Source: Roseovarius salincola | Lineage (GTDB): Bacteria > Pseudomonadota > Alphaproteobacteria > Rhodobacterales > Rhodobacteraceae | Length of the DNA stretch: 64,000 nt | Direction of reading: 5' to 3' | Assembly (NCBI RefSeq): GCF_026891095.1 | Contig: NZ_JAPTNL010000004.1 | Span: 155,393-219,392, forward strand | Part shown: positions 9,772-19,382 of the stretch, one piece after another | How the letters are laid out: each line of letters opens with the position of its first letter | How positions within the stretch are numbered: the first letter of the stretch is position 1 | Position numbers and translations under genes: made by a program | Notes under the pieces: model-generated | The model's input: only the letters and a program-made list of their open reading frames with translations | Told to the model about the DNA's origin: nothing | Databases searched by the model: none

Positions 9772-10365
9772 ATGCGAGCGATCATCACGCTGGCCACCAT
9801 TTGTCTTGGAATTTCGGCCGCGCCGCTGGCCGCGCAGGAGCCGGTGAATATCCGGCCTGACCGTCCCTCGGTCACGGTCGAAACACCAAACGGCCCGGTC
9901 GAGATCAAGCGGCTTCAGGACAACGACCACGAAATCACCGGCGAATGGGCGCGCACCTCGCGCCCCTGCCCGTCCTTCTGCATCCAGCCGATGACCCCGG
10001 CGCCGGGCGTCACCACCATTGGTGAGCTCGAATTGCTGGATATGCTGGAAGATTCCGACACCGTGCTGGTGGACAGCCGCACCCCCGACTGGTTCGAGGG
10101 CGGCACCATCCCCGGCGCGATCAACATTCCCTATACGCAGGTGGTTGACCGGCTGGGCGATCTGGGCTGCGAGATCGATTTTGACGGCTGGGATTGTGAG
10201 AATGCCCGCCCTGTGGCGTTGTTCTGCAACGGGCTCTGGTGCGGGCAAAGTCCCTCGGCGATCCGCAACATGATTTCGGCGGGCTATCCGGCCGAGCGGA
10301 TTTTCTATTATCGCGGCGGCATGCAAAGCTGGCGGGTGCTGGGGTTGAGCGTTACCGGCGACTGA
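9772..10365 (+). CDS. Exported rhodanese-like protein
   Basis: A 197-residue protein with a signal peptide (MRAIITLATICLGISAAPLAAQ) and a C-terminal rhodanese domain: LVDSRTPDWFEGGTIPGAINIPY, then the active-site loop CNGLWCGQS with the catalytic Cys, and YYRGGMQSW. It should act on sulfur species in the periplasm. A pair of cysteines (RPCPSFCIQP) precedes the domain and may form a disulfide. The ATG follows GGGAGGATATC. It is convergent with the zincin-like gene and overlaps it by 14 bases. Confidence 0.88.
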   Translation: MRAIITLATICLGISAAPLAAQEPVNIRPDRPSVTVETPNGPVEIKRLQDNDHEITGEWARTSRPCPSFCIQPMTPAPGVTTIGELELLDMLEDSDTVLVDSRTPDWFEGGTIPGAINIPYTQVVDRLGDLGCEIDFDGWDCENARPVALFCNGLWCGQSPSAIRNMISAGYPAERIFYYRGGMQSWRVLGLSVTGD

Positions 10366-11125
10366 AGGGTGGCATCACGCAAGGATAGGCGCGCCCGTCC
10401 GGCAACCGGCAGAGATTCGACAGAAATTCCTTTGGCAGCGCGCCATATTGCGCCAGCCGCTTGGAACGGTCGAGCGCGTCTAGATAATCCGAACAGGCCG
10501 CGTTGTAATAGATGTCTCGCCGTTCGGATGAGGTGAACCAATGCGCAAAGGCCGCCGCCATGACGGCGGCGGGATCGGCGCCCCGATTCATATCGCGCGC
10601 GATCACCGCGGCGATCGCGCATTGGGTGGGCCAGGCCTCGGCGGCCTCCCAGACCGCGAGGTCACCCGCCTCGCGCAGATGCCATGCGGCCAGGAGGCTG
10701 ATCGCGCAGGCATCGGCTTCCATTGCCATGACGGCGCGGGCATGCTCTTGCATGGACAGCCCCGCAGCAGGGCAGGCCCCGGTCTGGACTTGCCACAGAT
10801 GACGCAGCTCATGCAGCAGGACGAGCCGCTGCATCGGCGCAGGCAGATCGGCGGAAAGCACCAGCCGCGCGCCGGTGGCGTCGAGATAGCCATGCGCGTC
10901 AGTCAGACTGTCATCAAGGCAGATCTCGGGGCGGCGGGATTCGAGCGCCGCCTGCATCGAGGGGAAGGCCAGAGCCAGCGGACGCAGCCCATCCAGCAGC
11001 GCGGCGATGCGCGGTGCGCTGTCATAAGGGTAACCGGCGCAGACCGGCGCGGCCCGCGCCCCCGCTGGCGACAGCAGGGACAGGATGGCGACCACGGCCA
11101 GAAAGAGGAAACGCGCGGCGCACAT
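10352..11125 (-). CDS. Exported DUF6782-like putative metallopeptidase
   Basis: A 257-residue exported protein (signal peptide MCAARFLFLAVVAILSLLSPAGARA) containing HELRHLW at about residues 110-116, the HExxH zinc-protease motif, followed about 25 residues later by MEADACAISLL, a likely third ligand with the E-x-DA pattern. This layout matches the DUF6782 family of putative metallopeptidases as I remember it. Cysteines are frequent, consistent with a periplasmic fold. The substrate is unknown and activity is inferred only from the motif. Confidence 0.7.
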   Translation of the reverse strand: MCAARFLFLAVVAILSLLSPAGARAAPVCAGYPYDSAPRIAALLDGLRPLALAFPSMQAALESRRPEICLDDSLTDAHGYLDATGARLVLSADLPAPMQRLVLLHELRHLWQVQTGACPAAGLSMQEHARAVMAMEADACAISLLAAWHLREAGDLAVWEAAEAWPTQCAIAAVIARDMNRGADPAAVMAAAFAHWFTSSERRDIYYNAACSDYLDALDRSKRLAQYGALPKEFLSNLCRLPDGRAYPCVMPPFSRR

Positions 11126-11170
11126 CCCGCCAGAGTGTCGTCAGGGCGCGGCCCTGTCCAGAGGCTTGGA

Positions 11171-11383
11171 TCATCGCCCCAGAAAGATGCGGACAAGCGC
11201 GATCACCAGCGACAGCACCACCGAGACCAGGATCGCGCTGGTGATGGGGATGAAGAGGCGCAGATTCTCGCGCTCGATCACGATATCGCCCGGCAGGCGG
11301 CCAAGCCCCAGGCGGCTGAGCGGCCCCCAGAGCAGCCCGGTCGCGATGAGCACAAGGCCCGCAAGGATCAGGAAACGCGCCAT
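11171..11383 (-). CDS. DUF2905 membrane protein
   Basis: A 70-residue protein with two transmembrane helices flanking the conserved segment GRLPGDIVIERENLRLFIPI, diagnostic of DUF2905. The start at 11383 gives the usual family length; an in-frame extension upstream lacks hydrophobic character. Function unknown. It lies 45 bases downstream of the zincin-like gene start, on the same strand. Confidence 0.9.
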   Translation of the reverse strand: MARFLILAGLVLIATGLLWGPLSRLGLGRLPGDIVIERENLRLFIPITSAILVSVVLSLVIALVRIFLGR

Positions 11384-11423
11384 GCGGGCAAAGATAGGTG
11401 CCGCGCGGGTGGATGTGTAGGGG

Positions 11424-11678
11424 TTAAGGCGCCAAGGGCAATCGCTTGAGGACCCTGAAGCGCGCATCCGCTATGGCGATCCGCCAGCGCTTGGCGGCGA
11501 TGGGCGTGCCGGCGGCGGTGACATGGGGCATGACATCCAGCCTGTCGCCGCTCAAGACCCCCTGCGCCGAGGCCCCGCCCGCGAAACGCAGGACCACGGG
11601 GCCGTCCGCTGGACCGGACGCGATGCGCCCGGTCGCGCCGGGATAGAGATGGGTATCGGCGGGTTCGAGTTCGGTCAT
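11424..11678 (-). CDS. Conserved hypothetical protein
   Basis: An 84-residue protein predicted to be a small beta-rich domain (ATGRIASGPADGPVVLRFAGG, RWRIAIADARFRVLKRL). No signal peptide, motif or family was recognised. The start is uncertain: ATG at 11678 or ATG at 11696, both with weak ribosome binding sites. It is upstream of the DUF2905 gene on the same strand. Confidence 0.55.
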   Translation of the reverse strand: MTELEPADTHLYPGATGRIASGPADGPVVLRFAGGASAQGVLSGDRLDVMPHVTAAGTPIAAKRWRIAIADARFRVLKRLPLAP

Positions 11679-11814
11679 CGGGTGCGAGTCTAGCATCTCT
11701 GGGGGCCGGCGCCGATAAAAGCCACCTCTGCAGGGTCTGGACGTGCTATCTTGACGTTGCGTCAATAAGGGGCGCTTCAAACGACCAGGTCATAACGAAA
11801 AGGGAGGACGTGCC

Positions 11815-12102
11815 ATGTTTGCACGCATTACGCGATTTCAATTGAAGCCCGGCGCCCGCGATGCGGCGATGACCACGATGGAGAGCATGAAAGCCGACAT
11901 CATGGCGCTGCCGGGCCTGAAGGCGTTCATCAATGTCATGGACGATGACGGCAAGGGCTATGTGATGTCGCTGGTGGAAAGCCGCGAACTTTCGGACGCG
12001 AATGCCGACAAGGTGACCGCGCTCTGGACGCGGATGGCGGACCACCTGGCCGAGACACCCCAACCCGAAGGGTTCGACGTGCGCGCGCATTGGACAAATT
12101 GA
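11815..12102 (+). CDS. ABM-fold / dimeric alpha-beta barrel protein
   Basis: A 95-residue protein starting MFARITRFQLKPGARDAAM, typical of antibiotic-biosynthesis-monooxygenase-like dimeric alpha-beta barrels, with LPGLKAFINVMDDDGKGYVMSLVES as the core strands. It lacks the N-Y-x-x-W motif of the ABM protein at 8581, so catalysis is doubtful. A strong AGGGAGGACG ribosome binding site precedes it. It appears monocistronic and ends at a hairpin shared with the convergent gene. Confidence 0.72.
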   Translation: MFARITRFQLKPGARDAAMTTMESMKADIMALPGLKAFINVMDDDGKGYVMSLVESRELSDANADKVTALWTRMADHLAETPQPEGFDVRAHWTN

Positions 12103-12110
12103 CAAGGCGT

Positions 12111-12134
12111 GCGGCCTGCCACCCGGCGGGCCGC
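12111..12134. terminator. Bidirectional hairpin between convergent genes
   Basis: GCGGCCTGCC, loop ACCC, GGCGGGCCGC: a 10-bp stem with one G-U pair, lying between the convergent genes ending at 12102 and 12141. There is no clear U-tract, so termination efficiency is uncertain. Confidence 0.6.
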
Positions 12135-12140
12135 GCTTCA

Positions 12141-12452
12141 TCATCGGTCCGGGCGTGCCGTGGCGCCGAAATCCTGAAAGGATTTCCGACCGATTTCTTT
12201 TGAAGAAATCTGGTCTGCGCCGGGGGTGAGCCAGCGGACCGGCGCACGGTTGCAGAATATCACGATCTGCCCCGAATTTTCCACCACCTGGTATCCGCGC
12301 CGGTGAATTTCACGCATGAACCGCTCCATCCCCGCGAAGCGCTCGATATCGCGCGCCTTGCGCCGGATCACTTCGCCCTGCTGCACCGCCTTGGATGCAA
12401 AGAGGTCACGCAGCCAGATGTCGGGCGAGAGGGGCGAGTTTCGGTTCTTCAT
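12141..12452 (-). CDS. Conserved hypothetical protein (often misnamed PRA isomerase)
   Basis: A 103-residue basic soluble protein. The central part RFMREIHRRGYQVVENSGQIVIFCNRAPVRWL is the recognisable conserved block. Proteins like this in Rhodobacteraceae are, as I recall, sometimes labelled N-(5'-phosphoribosyl)anthranilate isomerase, but at about 100 residues it cannot be a TIM barrel, so that name should not be used. Basic character would fit nucleic-acid binding, which is speculation. It sits just downstream of uvrB on the same strand, 47 bases away. Confidence 0.65.
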   Translation of the reverse strand: MKNRNSPLSPDIWLRDLFASKAVQQGEVIRRKARDIERFAGMERFMREIHRRGYQVVENSGQIVIFCNRAPVRWLTPGADQISSKEIGRKSFQDFGATARPDR

Positions 12453-12499
12453 GCGGCTCAGGATGGGACCAGCGTGGTAAAGGCGGGGTTAACGGCTGA

Positions 12500-14698
12500 T
12501 CACCGCCCCCGCCGCTTCACATTCCCGCCCCGTTGCCCCGGACGTCCCGCCGTCGAGCGGCCGCGCGATTTGGTGGCCTCCGCCGAGGCCTTTTCCACCG
12601 CCTGCTGGCGCGCCAGCGGGTCGTCATGCACCGCCAGATCCACCGCCTCGAGCCGCTTGACCTCGTCGCGCAGGCGCGCCGCCTCCTCGAATTCAAGGTT
12701 TTCGGCGGCCTTGCGCATCTCGCTGCGCAGCCCGTCGAGATGCGCTTGCAGATTTGGCCCCATCAGGGGCGTGTCGATGGTGGCGGTGACGCGGTTCATG
12801 TCCACATCGCCCTGGTAAAGACCGGCCATGATATCCTCGACGTTCTTCTTGATCGTCGAGGGGGTGATGCCGTGCTCCTCGTTATAGGCAATCTGCTTGG
12901 CGCGGCGCCGGTCGGTTTCATCCAGCGCGCGCTGCATCGAGCCGGTGATGCGGTCGGCATACATGATCACCCGCCCCTCGGCATTGCGCGCGGCGCGCCC
13001 GATGGTCTGGATGAGCGAGGTTTCCGAGCGCAGGAAACCTTCCTTGTCGGCATCCAGAATCGCCACAAGCCCGCATTCGGGGATATCCAGCCCCTCGCGC
13101 AGAAGGTTGATGCCGATGAGCACGTCAAAGGCCCCGAGGCGCAGGTCGCGCAGGATCTCGATCCGTTCGATCGTGTCGATATCGGAATGCATGTAGCGCA
13201 CGCGGATGCCCTGTTCATGCAGGTATTCGGTCAGGTCCTCGGCCATGCGCTTGGTCAGGGTGGTGCACAGCGTGCGCATCCCCGCCGCCGACACGCGGCG
13301 CACCTCTTCGAGCAGGTCATCGACCTGCATGTCCACAGGGCGGATCTCCACCTGCGGGTCCAGAAGCCCCGTGGGGCGGATCACCTGTTCGGTGAAGACC
13401 CCGCCGGTCTGCTCCATCTCCCAAGAGGCGGGCGTGGCGGAGACGAAGACCGATTGCGGGCGCATGGCGTCCCATTCCTCGAATTTGAGGGGGCGGTTAT
13501 CCATGCAGCTGGGCAGGCGGAATCCGTGTTCAGCCAGGGTGAACTTGCGCCTGTAGTCGCCCTTGTACATGCCCCCGATCTGGGGGACGGACACATGCGA
13601 TTCATCGGCGAAGACGATGGCGTGGTCGGGGATGAATTCGAACAGCGTCGGGGGCGGCTCGCCGGGGGCGCGCCCGGTCAGATAGCGCGAATAGTTCTCG
13701 ATCCCGTTGCACACGCCGGTCGCGTCCAGCATCTCGAGGTCGAAATTCGTGCGTTGCTCCAGCCGCTGCGCCTCCAGCAGCTTGCCCTCGCCGACAAGCT
13801 GGTCGAGCCGCTGACGCAGCTCCTTGCGGATACTGACGATGGCCTGCTGCAGCGTCGGTTTGGGCGTCACGTAATGCGAGTTGGCATAGACCCGGATCTG
13901 CTCGAAGCTGCCGGTCCTGGCGCCGGTCAGCGGGTCGAATTCGGTAATCGCTTCAAGCTCTTCGCCAAAGAAGCTGAGCTTCCAGGCGCGATCCTCCAGG
14001 TGGGCGGGCCAGACTTCGAGGCTGTCGCCGCGCACCCGGAAACTGCCGCGCTGGAACGCTTGGTCATTCCGCTTGTATTGCTGGGCGACGAGATCGGCCA
14101 TGATCTTGCGCTGGTCGTAATCCAGCCCGACCTTGAGGTCCTGGGTCATCGCGCCATAGGTCTCGACCGAGCCGATCCCGTAAATGCAGCTGACCGAGGC
14201 GACGATGATCACGTCGTCGCGTTCCAGCAGCGCGCGTGTGGCCGAGTGGCGCATCCGGTCGATCTGTTCGTTGATCTGGGATTCCTTCTCGATATAGGTA
14301 TCCGAGCGCGGCACATAGGCTTCGGGCTGGTAATAGTCGTAGAAGCTGACGAAGTATTCCACGGCATTGTTGGGAAAGAAGTGCTTGAACTCGCCGTAAA
14401 GCTGCGCCGCCAGGGTCTTGTTGGGGGCGAGGATGATGGCGGGGCGTTGGGTTTCCTCGATCACCTTGGCCATGGTGTAGGTCTTGCCGGTGCCGGTGGC
14501 GCCCAGCAGGACCTGATTGCGCTCGCCCGCATCGACCCCGCCCGCCAGCTCCCGGATCGCGGCGGGCTGGTCGCCGGCGGGCTGGAATTCGGTCACCATC
14601 TCGAAGCGGATGCCGCCTTCCAGCTTTTCACGCGTCTCCACATCGGGCGCGGCGGCATGCATCAAAGGTTCGGATTTGTCGGAATGGGCGTAGGGCAT
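12500..14698 (-). CDS. uvrB: UvrABC excinuclease subunit B
   Basis: UvrB is the damage-verifying helicase-like subunit of nucleotide excision repair. The 732-residue protein has Walker A GATGTGKT at residues 66-73, the beta-hairpin region [24 protein letters not shown] segment, DEAD-type DESH in the helicase core, and the C-terminal UVR motif ([19 protein letters not shown]) that binds UvrC. I choose ATG 14698: the alternative GTG at 14728 falls inside a LexA box, which should precede translation. The basic C-terminal tail ([15 protein letters not shown]) is family-typical. Confidence 0.97.
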   Translation of the reverse strand: MPYAHSDKSEPLMHAAAPDVETREKLEGGIRFEMVTEFQPAGDQPAAIRELAGGVDAGERNQVLLGATGTGKTYTMAKVIEETQRPAIILAPNKTLAAQLYGEFKHFFPNNAVEYFVSFYDYYQPEAYVPRSDTYIEKESQINEQIDRMRHSATRALLERDDVIIVASVSCIYGIGSVETYGAMTQDLKVGLDYDQRKIMADLVAQQYKRNDQAFQRGSFRVRGDSLEVWPAHLEDRAWKLSFFGEELEAITEFDPLTGARTGSFEQIRVYANSHYVTPKPTLQQAIVSIRKELRQRLDQLVGEGKLLEAQRLEQRTNFDLEMLDATGVCNGIENYSRYLTGRAPGEPPPTLFEFIPDHAIVFADESHVSVPQIGGMYKGDYRRKFTLAEHGFRLPSCMDNRPLKFEEWDAMRPQSVFVSATPASWEMEQTGGVFTEQVIRPTGLLDPQVEIRPVDMQVDDLLEEVRRVSAAGMRTLCTTLTKRMAEDLTEYLHEQGIRVRYMHSDIDTIERIEILRDLRLGAFDVLIGINLLREGLDIPECGLVAILDADKEGFLRSETSLIQTIGRAARNAEGRVIMYADRITGSMQRALDETDRRRAKQIAYNEEHGITPSTIKKNVEDIMAGLYQGDVDMNRVTATIDTPLMGPNLQAHLDGLRSEMRKAAENLEFEEAARLRDEVKRLEAVDLAVHDDPLARQQAVEKASAEATKSRGRSTAGRPGQRGGNVKRRGR

Positions 14699-14719
14699 CT
14701 GGGTCCGGTCCTTGCTGTC

Positions 14720-14734
14720 GTTCCACACTTGTTC
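14720..14734 (-). promoter_or_regulatory. LexA (SOS) box of uvrB
   Basis: GTTCCACACTTGTTC is an exact match to the alphaproteobacterial LexA operator GTTC-N7-GTTC, 22-36 bases upstream of the uvrB ATG. This is the expected position and target, so SOS control of uvrB is well supported. Confidence 0.82.
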
Positions 14735-14875
14735 CGTTTCGCGCGGTGTTCAAGGGGTGTCGGCACCGCACAGGCCCGGTTTCGCGCAGGCCGCACGGCG
14801 CGCTCGCGGCGATTTGTTCCCTTGCCCCGTCCCCGCAATTTTGGAATAACCACCCCACAGCAAGGAGGCACGACC

Positions 14876-15187
14876 ATGTCCGCCCGTATCTACAAGCCCG
14901 CGCGCAGCACCACCCAATCGGGCAATGCCCGCTCGCAGCACTGGGTGCTGGAATATGTCGCCGAGACCGCGCGCGAGGTCGATCCGCTGATGGGCTGGAC
15001 CAGTTCCGCCGATACTCAGGCTCAGGTCAGGCTGACCTTTCCCACCCGCGCCGCCGCCATGGAATACGCCGAGGAACATGGCATCGACGCCATCGTGCTT
15101 GAACCCCATAAACGCAAGCCCAATATCCGCCCCGGCGGCTATGGCGAAAATTTCGCCACCAACCGGCGCGCCACCTGGACCCACTGA
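14876..15187 (+). CDS. NDUFS4-type complex I accessory subunit
   Basis: A 103-residue protein of the ETC complex I subunit family, orthologous to mitochondrial NDUFS4 (18 kDa), an accessory subunit of NADH dehydrogenase near the NADH-binding module. The family pattern is visible: [14 protein letters not shown] at the N-terminus, W-x-[14 protein letters not shown], the F-x-T-x-x-A-x-x-YAE-x-G block and [13 protein letters not shown]. The ATG at 14876 follows AAGGAGG. It is divergent from uvrB and far from any nuo operon, as usual for this subunit in Alphaproteobacteria. Confidence 0.92.
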   Translation: MSARIYKPARSTTQSGNARSQHWVLEYVAETAREVDPLMGWTSSADTQAQVRLTFPTRAAAMEYAEEHGIDAIVLEPHKRKPNIRPGGYGENFATNRRATWTH

Positions 15188-15299
15188 GGCAGACGCGCAA
15201 CATGCGCCCGCCCCGACCCCGGACTTGAGCGGGATCAACGCGCATTCCGGCCTGATCCGTTAGGCTTCTTCACCCGGACAGAGCGTGAAGGAGACGCAG

Positions 15300-16217
15300 A
15301 TGACCGCCAGCCCCAAGGCCAACGCCGCAGCAGCACCGCAGAACCCCGAGGATATGAAACCCGCCGACAAGCTTGCCGAGTTCCGGCAGGCCTTCGAGGC
15401 GGGCGAGTATCCCTATCAGGACAAGATGAGCGGGCGCAGCTATGAGAGCCGGAAGGCCAAGCTGCAGGCCGAGCTGCTGAAGGTTCAGCTTTGGGCGCAG
15501 GAGACCGGCGAGAAGTTCATTCTGATCTTCGAGGGGCGCGACGCGGCCGGCAAGGGCGGCACGATCAAGCGCTTCACCGAGCACCTGAACCCGCGCCAGG
15601 CCCGCGTGGTGGCGCTCAACAAGCCCACCTGGGAGGAAAAGGGGCAATGGTTCTTTCAACGCTATATCGAGCATCTGCCGACCGTGGGCGAAATGGTGTT
15701 CTATGACCGGTCTTGGTACAACCGCGCCGGAGTCGAGCGGGTAATGGGCTTTTGCGAGCCCTGGGAATACCTCGAATTCATGCGCCAGACCCCCGATCTT
15801 GAGCGGATGCTGGTGCGCTCGGGCATCCGGCTTTACAAATACTGGTTCTCGGTCACGCAGGATGAACAGAAACGCCGCTTCGAGTCGCGCGCCACGGATC
15901 CGCTCAAGCAATGGAAGCTGAGCCCGATCGACAAGCAGAGCCTTGGCAGATGGGACGATTACACCGAGGCCAAGGAGGCGATGTTCTTTTACACCGACAC
16001 CGCCGATGCACCCTGGACGGTGATCAAGTCGAACGACAAGAAGCGCGCGCGCCTCAATTGCATGCAGCATTTCCTGAGCACGCTGGATTATCCCGGCAAG
16101 GATCCCAGGATCGCGCGGGCGCCGGATCCGCTGATCGTGTCGACCGCGCAGCATGTGCTGCATGGTTCGGAGCATATCCTGGGCAAGTCGATGCATCCCG
16201 AAACGCGCAAGAGCTGA
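15300..16217 (+). CDS. ppk2: Polyphosphate kinase 2
   Basis: PPK2 transfers phosphate between polyphosphate and nucleoside di- or monophosphates, mostly making NTPs from polyphosphate. The 305-residue single-domain protein has Walker A FEGRDAAGKGGTIKR near residues 78-91 and the Walker B/lid region YDRSWYNRAGVERVMGF. The ATG at 15300 has a GAAGGAG site; a GTG five codons upstream overlaps it. Single-domain class I enzymes favour GDP or ADP; the class cannot be fixed by eye. Ppk1 and Ppx are encoded 13 kb downstream. Confidence 0.94.
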   Translation: MTASPKANAAAAPQNPEDMKPADKLAEFRQAFEAGEYPYQDKMSGRSYESRKAKLQAELLKVQLWAQETGEKFILIFEGRDAAGKGGTIKRFTEHLNPRQARVVALNKPTWEEKGQWFFQRYIEHLPTVGEMVFYDRSWYNRAGVERVMGFCEPWEYLEFMRQTPDLERMLVRSGIRLYKYWFSVTQDEQKRRFESRATDPLKQWKLSPIDKQSLGRWDDYTEAKEAMFFYTDTADAPWTVIKSNDKKRARLNCMQHFLSTLDYPGKDPRIARAPDPLIVSTAQHVLHGSEHILGKSMHPETRKS

Positions 16218-16306
16218 CCAGCGCAGCGGCGGGCACGGCGGCGGGCGCGCGCGCATGAGGCGCGCCCCGACTTGCCCGCTCGCCCGCATGGCCCTAAACC
16301 TGAGCC

Positions 16307-16966
16307 ATGATCCGCCGGTTGTCCCTGATCCTTGCCATTGCCATTGCCCTGCCCCTGGGGCTGTTCGCGCGCGCCCCTGCGGCGCTGGCGCATCCGCATG
16401 TCTTTGTCGATGTCACCCTGCGCTTTCTGCCCGATCAGGACGGGCGGCTGACCGGGGTCGAGGTCATCTGGCGCTATGACGATTTCTTTTCGCTGCTGGT
16501 GCTCGAGGATATGGGGCTCGACCCTGACGGCGACATGGAGCTGACCGGCGAGGAACGCGCGGCGCTGAAGGGATTTGACCTTGCCGATTGGCCCGAGGGG
16601 TTCGAGGGCGCGCTGTTTCTGGAGGCGGGCGGCGAGACGATCGCACTGGAGCCGCCCGAACCCATTTCTGCGCATCTGGATGAAGGGCGCATCGTGACCC
16701 GCCACCTGCGCCGGTTCACGCCGCTTCGCCCCGCGTCGCTGGTGGTGCGCCCCTATGACCCCACGTATTACGCGGCGCTGACGCTCTCGCGCGTGGGCGG
16801 GCTGCCCGATGGCTGCAAAAGGCGCATCGAGGAGGCCGACAAGGATGCCGCCGACGAGATCGTCGCCGGGCTGGGCGGGCCGGCGAATGAAAGCCTGTTC
16901 GAAGAGGTCGAAGTGGGCATCCATTACGCCGATACGCTGGAGATCGCATGCGCGCCCTTGTCCTGA
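16307..16966 (+). CDS. DUF1007 exported protein
   Basis: A 219-residue protein with signal peptide (ending [14 protein letters not shown]) whose mature N-terminus begins HPHVFVD, diagnostic of DUF1007. The family is periplasmic and almost always paired with a NicO-type Ni/Co transporter, as here, where the genes overlap by 19 bases. The His pair at the mature N-terminus is a plausible metal ligand. It is proposed to act with the transporter in transition-metal handling; the biochemical role is not established. Confidence 0.9.
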   Translation: MIRRLSLILAIAIALPLGLFARAPAALAHPHVFVDVTLRFLPDQDGRLTGVEVIWRYDDFFSLLVLEDMGLDPDGDMELTGEERAALKGFDLADWPEGFEGALFLEAGGETIALEPPEPISAHLDEGRIVTRHLRRFTPLRPASLVVRPYDPTYYAALTLSRVGGLPDGCKRRIEEADKDAADEIVAGLGGPANESLFEEVEVGIHYADTLEIACAPLS

Positions 16967-17919
16967 TCGCCTCGCTGGGGCTGATCGTGCTGGCTCTTTG
17001 GCTGTGGGGTCTGGGCGGCGCCGATATCGTCACGCGATGGGCCGCCGAAAGCCAGCGCGAGGTGCAACAGGCGATGGCGGGCTACCTGCGCCGCCTGCGC
17101 GGCGGCGACAGCGCGGCGATGGCGGGGCTTTGGGCCTTGTGTTTCGCCTATGGGTTCTTTCATGCCGCCGGGCCGGGCCATGGCAAGCTGTTGATCGGCG
17201 GCTATGGGCTGGGCGCGGGGGTGCCGGTGCTGCGCCTGTCGGGGCTGGCGCTGGCGTCGAGCCTTGCACAGGCGGCGACGGCGGTGGGGCTGGTCTATGC
17301 GGGTGTGTTCGCGCTGGGGCTGACGCGCCAGGCGTTGGTCGGCGCCAGCGACCGGATCCTGGCCCCCGCCAGCCATGGCGCGATCGCGCTGGTGGGGCTG
17401 TGGCTGGTCTGGCGCGGGCTGCGGCGCTGGCGCGCGATGCGGCGCGCGGACCGTCGCCATGATCACCACGGGCACGGGCGCGGGCAGGACCACGATGATG
17501 ATCATACCCATCACCACCACACCGGGGGCCTCTGCGATACATGCGGCCACCGCCACGGCCCGACCGCCGAGGAGGCGGCGCAGGTTCACAGCCTCGGCGC
17601 GGCGCTGGCGCTGGTGGCGGCGGTGGCGATCCGGCCCTGCACCGGGGCGATCCTTCTGCTGATCCTGACTTGGCGCATGGGTCTGGACATGGCGGGGATC
17701 GTCGGCGCCTTCGTCATGGGACTGGGCACCGCGAGCGTGACCGTGGCCGTCGCCGTGGCCGCCGTGACCCTGCGCAAGGGGCTTCTGGCGCGCCTTGCGG
17801 GGGGCGAAGGCGGCGCGGCGCGCATGATGCTGCCCCTGATCGAGATCGCCGCCGGGCTGATGGTGGCGCTTCTGGCGTTCGAACTCATGCGCGGCGCGCT
17901 TCAGGCCCCGGCGTTCTGA
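16948..17919 (+). CDS. NicO-family nickel/cobalt transporter
   Basis: A 323-residue inner-membrane protein of the NicO/RcnA superfamily with about six to seven transmembrane helices. The first half carries [17 protein letters not shown] (H-x-x-G-x-G-H-x-K signature), the second [12 protein letters not shown]. Between them is a cytoplasmic loop very rich in His and Asp (residues about 170-200, including THHHHTGG and CDTCGHRHG), a likely metal-binding segment. The partner DUF1007 gene overlaps its start. Direction of transport (export or uptake) cannot be settled from sequence; no cobalamin riboswitch is visible upstream. Confidence 0.9.
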   Translation: MRALVLIASLGLIVLALWLWGLGGADIVTRWAAESQREVQQAMAGYLRRLRGGDSAAMAGLWALCFAYGFFHAAGPGHGKLLIGGYGLGAGVPVLRLSGLALASSLAQAATAVGLVYAGVFALGLTRQALVGASDRILAPASHGAIALVGLWLVWRGLRRWRAMRRADRRHDHHGHGRGQDHDDDHTHHHHTGGLCDTCGHRHGPTAEEAAQVHSLGAALALVAAVAIRPCTGAILLLILTWRMGLDMAGIVGAFVMGLGTASVTVAVAVAAVTLRKGLLARLAGGEGGAARMMLPLIEIAAGLMVALLAFELMRGALQAPAF

Positions 17920-17986
17920 GGCACGCTGCCGCCTGTCGTCCCGGCTCCCTCTTGCGCGCCCGCGCGCGCCAGCCTAAGGGCGTGGC

Positions 17987-19372
17987 ATGACGACGCGCCT
18001 TTCATATCGCCAGCATGTCCGCGCGACGCTGGGGCTGGGCCTGCCGCTGATCGGCAGCCATGTGGCGCAATTCGCCATCACGCTGAGCGACGCGCTGATG
18101 CTGGGCTGGTATTCGGTCGAGGCGCTGGCCGCCGAGGTGCTGGGCGGCACGTTGTTCTTCGTTCTGTTCATCATGGGATCGGGATTCGCCTGGGCAGTGC
18201 TGCCCATGGTCGCCTCGGCGCGCGCCGCCGGGGACGAGACGCAGATCCGCCGCGTGACGCGCATGGGGGCCTGGGCGTCGATCCTGTTCGGGCTGGCCTG
18301 CCTGCCCTTCATGGTCTTGTCCGCCCCCATCTTCCGGGCGCTCGGACAGGATCCGGCCATTGCCGGATTGGCAGGGCAATACCTGTCGATCATGGGCTGG
18401 GGCATCCTGCCCGCGCTGCTGGTGATGGTTCTGAAATCCTATCTTGCCGCGCTGGAGCGCACTCAGGTCGTGCTGTGGATCACGGTGGCCGCCGTGGGGC
18501 TGAACGTGCTGGTCAACCATGCGCTGATCTTTGGCAACTGGGGCTTTCCGGAACTGGGCGTGCGCGGTGCGGCGATCGCCTCGCTGACGGTCAACACCGC
18601 CTCGCTGATCGCACTGGCGATCTATGCCGCGCTTGTGCAGCCCGATCATGCGCTGTTCCAGCGGGTCTGGCGCCCCGACCCCGAGGCGCTGGCGCAGGTG
18701 TTTCGCCTGGGATGGCCCATCGGCATCACCAACCTGGCCGAGGTCGGTCTGTTCGCCGCCTCGTCGATCATGATGGGATGGCTGGGCGCGCTGCCGCTGG
18801 CGGCGCATGGGATTGCGCTTCAGGTGACATCGGTGGTCTTCATGGTGCATCTTGGCCTTTCGAACGTGGCCACCGTGCGCGCCGGGCAGGCCTATGGACG
18901 CTCGGACGCCGTGGCGCTGCGCGACGGGGCGGCGGTAGTGCTGACGATGTCGGGTGTGGTGGCGCTGGCGACGGTGGCGCTGTTCCTGGCCGTTCCGGAA
19001 TGGATGATGGGCCTGTTCATGAGCCCTGATGAGCCGAGCCGCGCCGATGTCATCGCCATCGGCACCGGGCTGCTGGCGGCGGCGGCACTGTTTCAGCTGG
19101 TGGATGCAGGACAGGTGATGGCGCTTGGCCTGTTGCGCGGGGTGCAGGACACGCGCGTGCCGATGCTGATGGCGGCGCTGAGCTATTGGGTGATCGGGGT
19201 CCCGGCAAGTTACCTCATGGGATTCACCTTCGGGCTGGGCGGTGCGGGTATCTGGCTGGGACTGGCGGTCGGGCTGGCCTGCGCGGCGGTGCTGATGCTG
19301 GCGCGCTTCATCGCCTGGTCGGGACGCGCCGACGCCGCAAGCGCGACCACCACACCGCCAACGGCCCGCTGA
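17987..19372 (+). CDS. MATE-family multidrug efflux transporter (NorM-like)
   Basis: A 461-residue protein with twelve predicted transmembrane segments in two homologous halves, each starting with a MATE-type segment (LPLIGSHVAQFAITLSDALMLG and GWPIGITNLAEVGLFAASSIMMG). It exports cationic drugs in exchange for Na+ or H+ in characterised NorM relatives. Length and topology are complete. It follows the NicO gene by 67 bases but has no evident functional link to it. Confidence 0.92.
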   Translation: MTTRLSYRQHVRATLGLGLPLIGSHVAQFAITLSDALMLGWYSVEALAAEVLGGTLFFVLFIMGSGFAWAVLPMVASARAAGDETQIRRVTRMGAWASILFGLACLPFMVLSAPIFRALGQDPAIAGLAGQYLSIMGWGILPALLVMVLKSYLAALERTQVVLWITVAAVGLNVLVNHALIFGNWGFPELGVRGAAIASLTVNTASLIALAIYAALVQPDHALFQRVWRPDPEALAQVFRLGWPIGITNLAEVGLFAASSIMMGWLGALPLAAHGIALQVTSVVFMVHLGLSNVATVRAGQAYGRSDAVALRDGAAVVLTMSGVVALATVALFLAVPEWMMGLFMSPDEPSRADVIAIGTGLLAAAALFQLVDAGQVMALGLLRGVQDTRVPMLMAALSYWVIGVPASYLMGFTFGLGGAGIWLGLAVGLACAAVLMLARFIAWSGRADAASATTTPPTAR

Positions 19373-19382
19373 CCGCGTCGGC

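Noticed and set aside
12141..12452. Annotation as phosphoribosylanthranilate isomerase
   Set aside because: At 103 residues it cannot form a TIM barrel and has no TrpF motifs.
12533..14875. Very long plus-strand open frame opposite uvrB, joining into the complex I subunit gene
   Set aside because: It is a GC-skew shadow of uvrB; only its last 103 codons, from ATG 14876 with a strong ribosome binding site, are a real gene.
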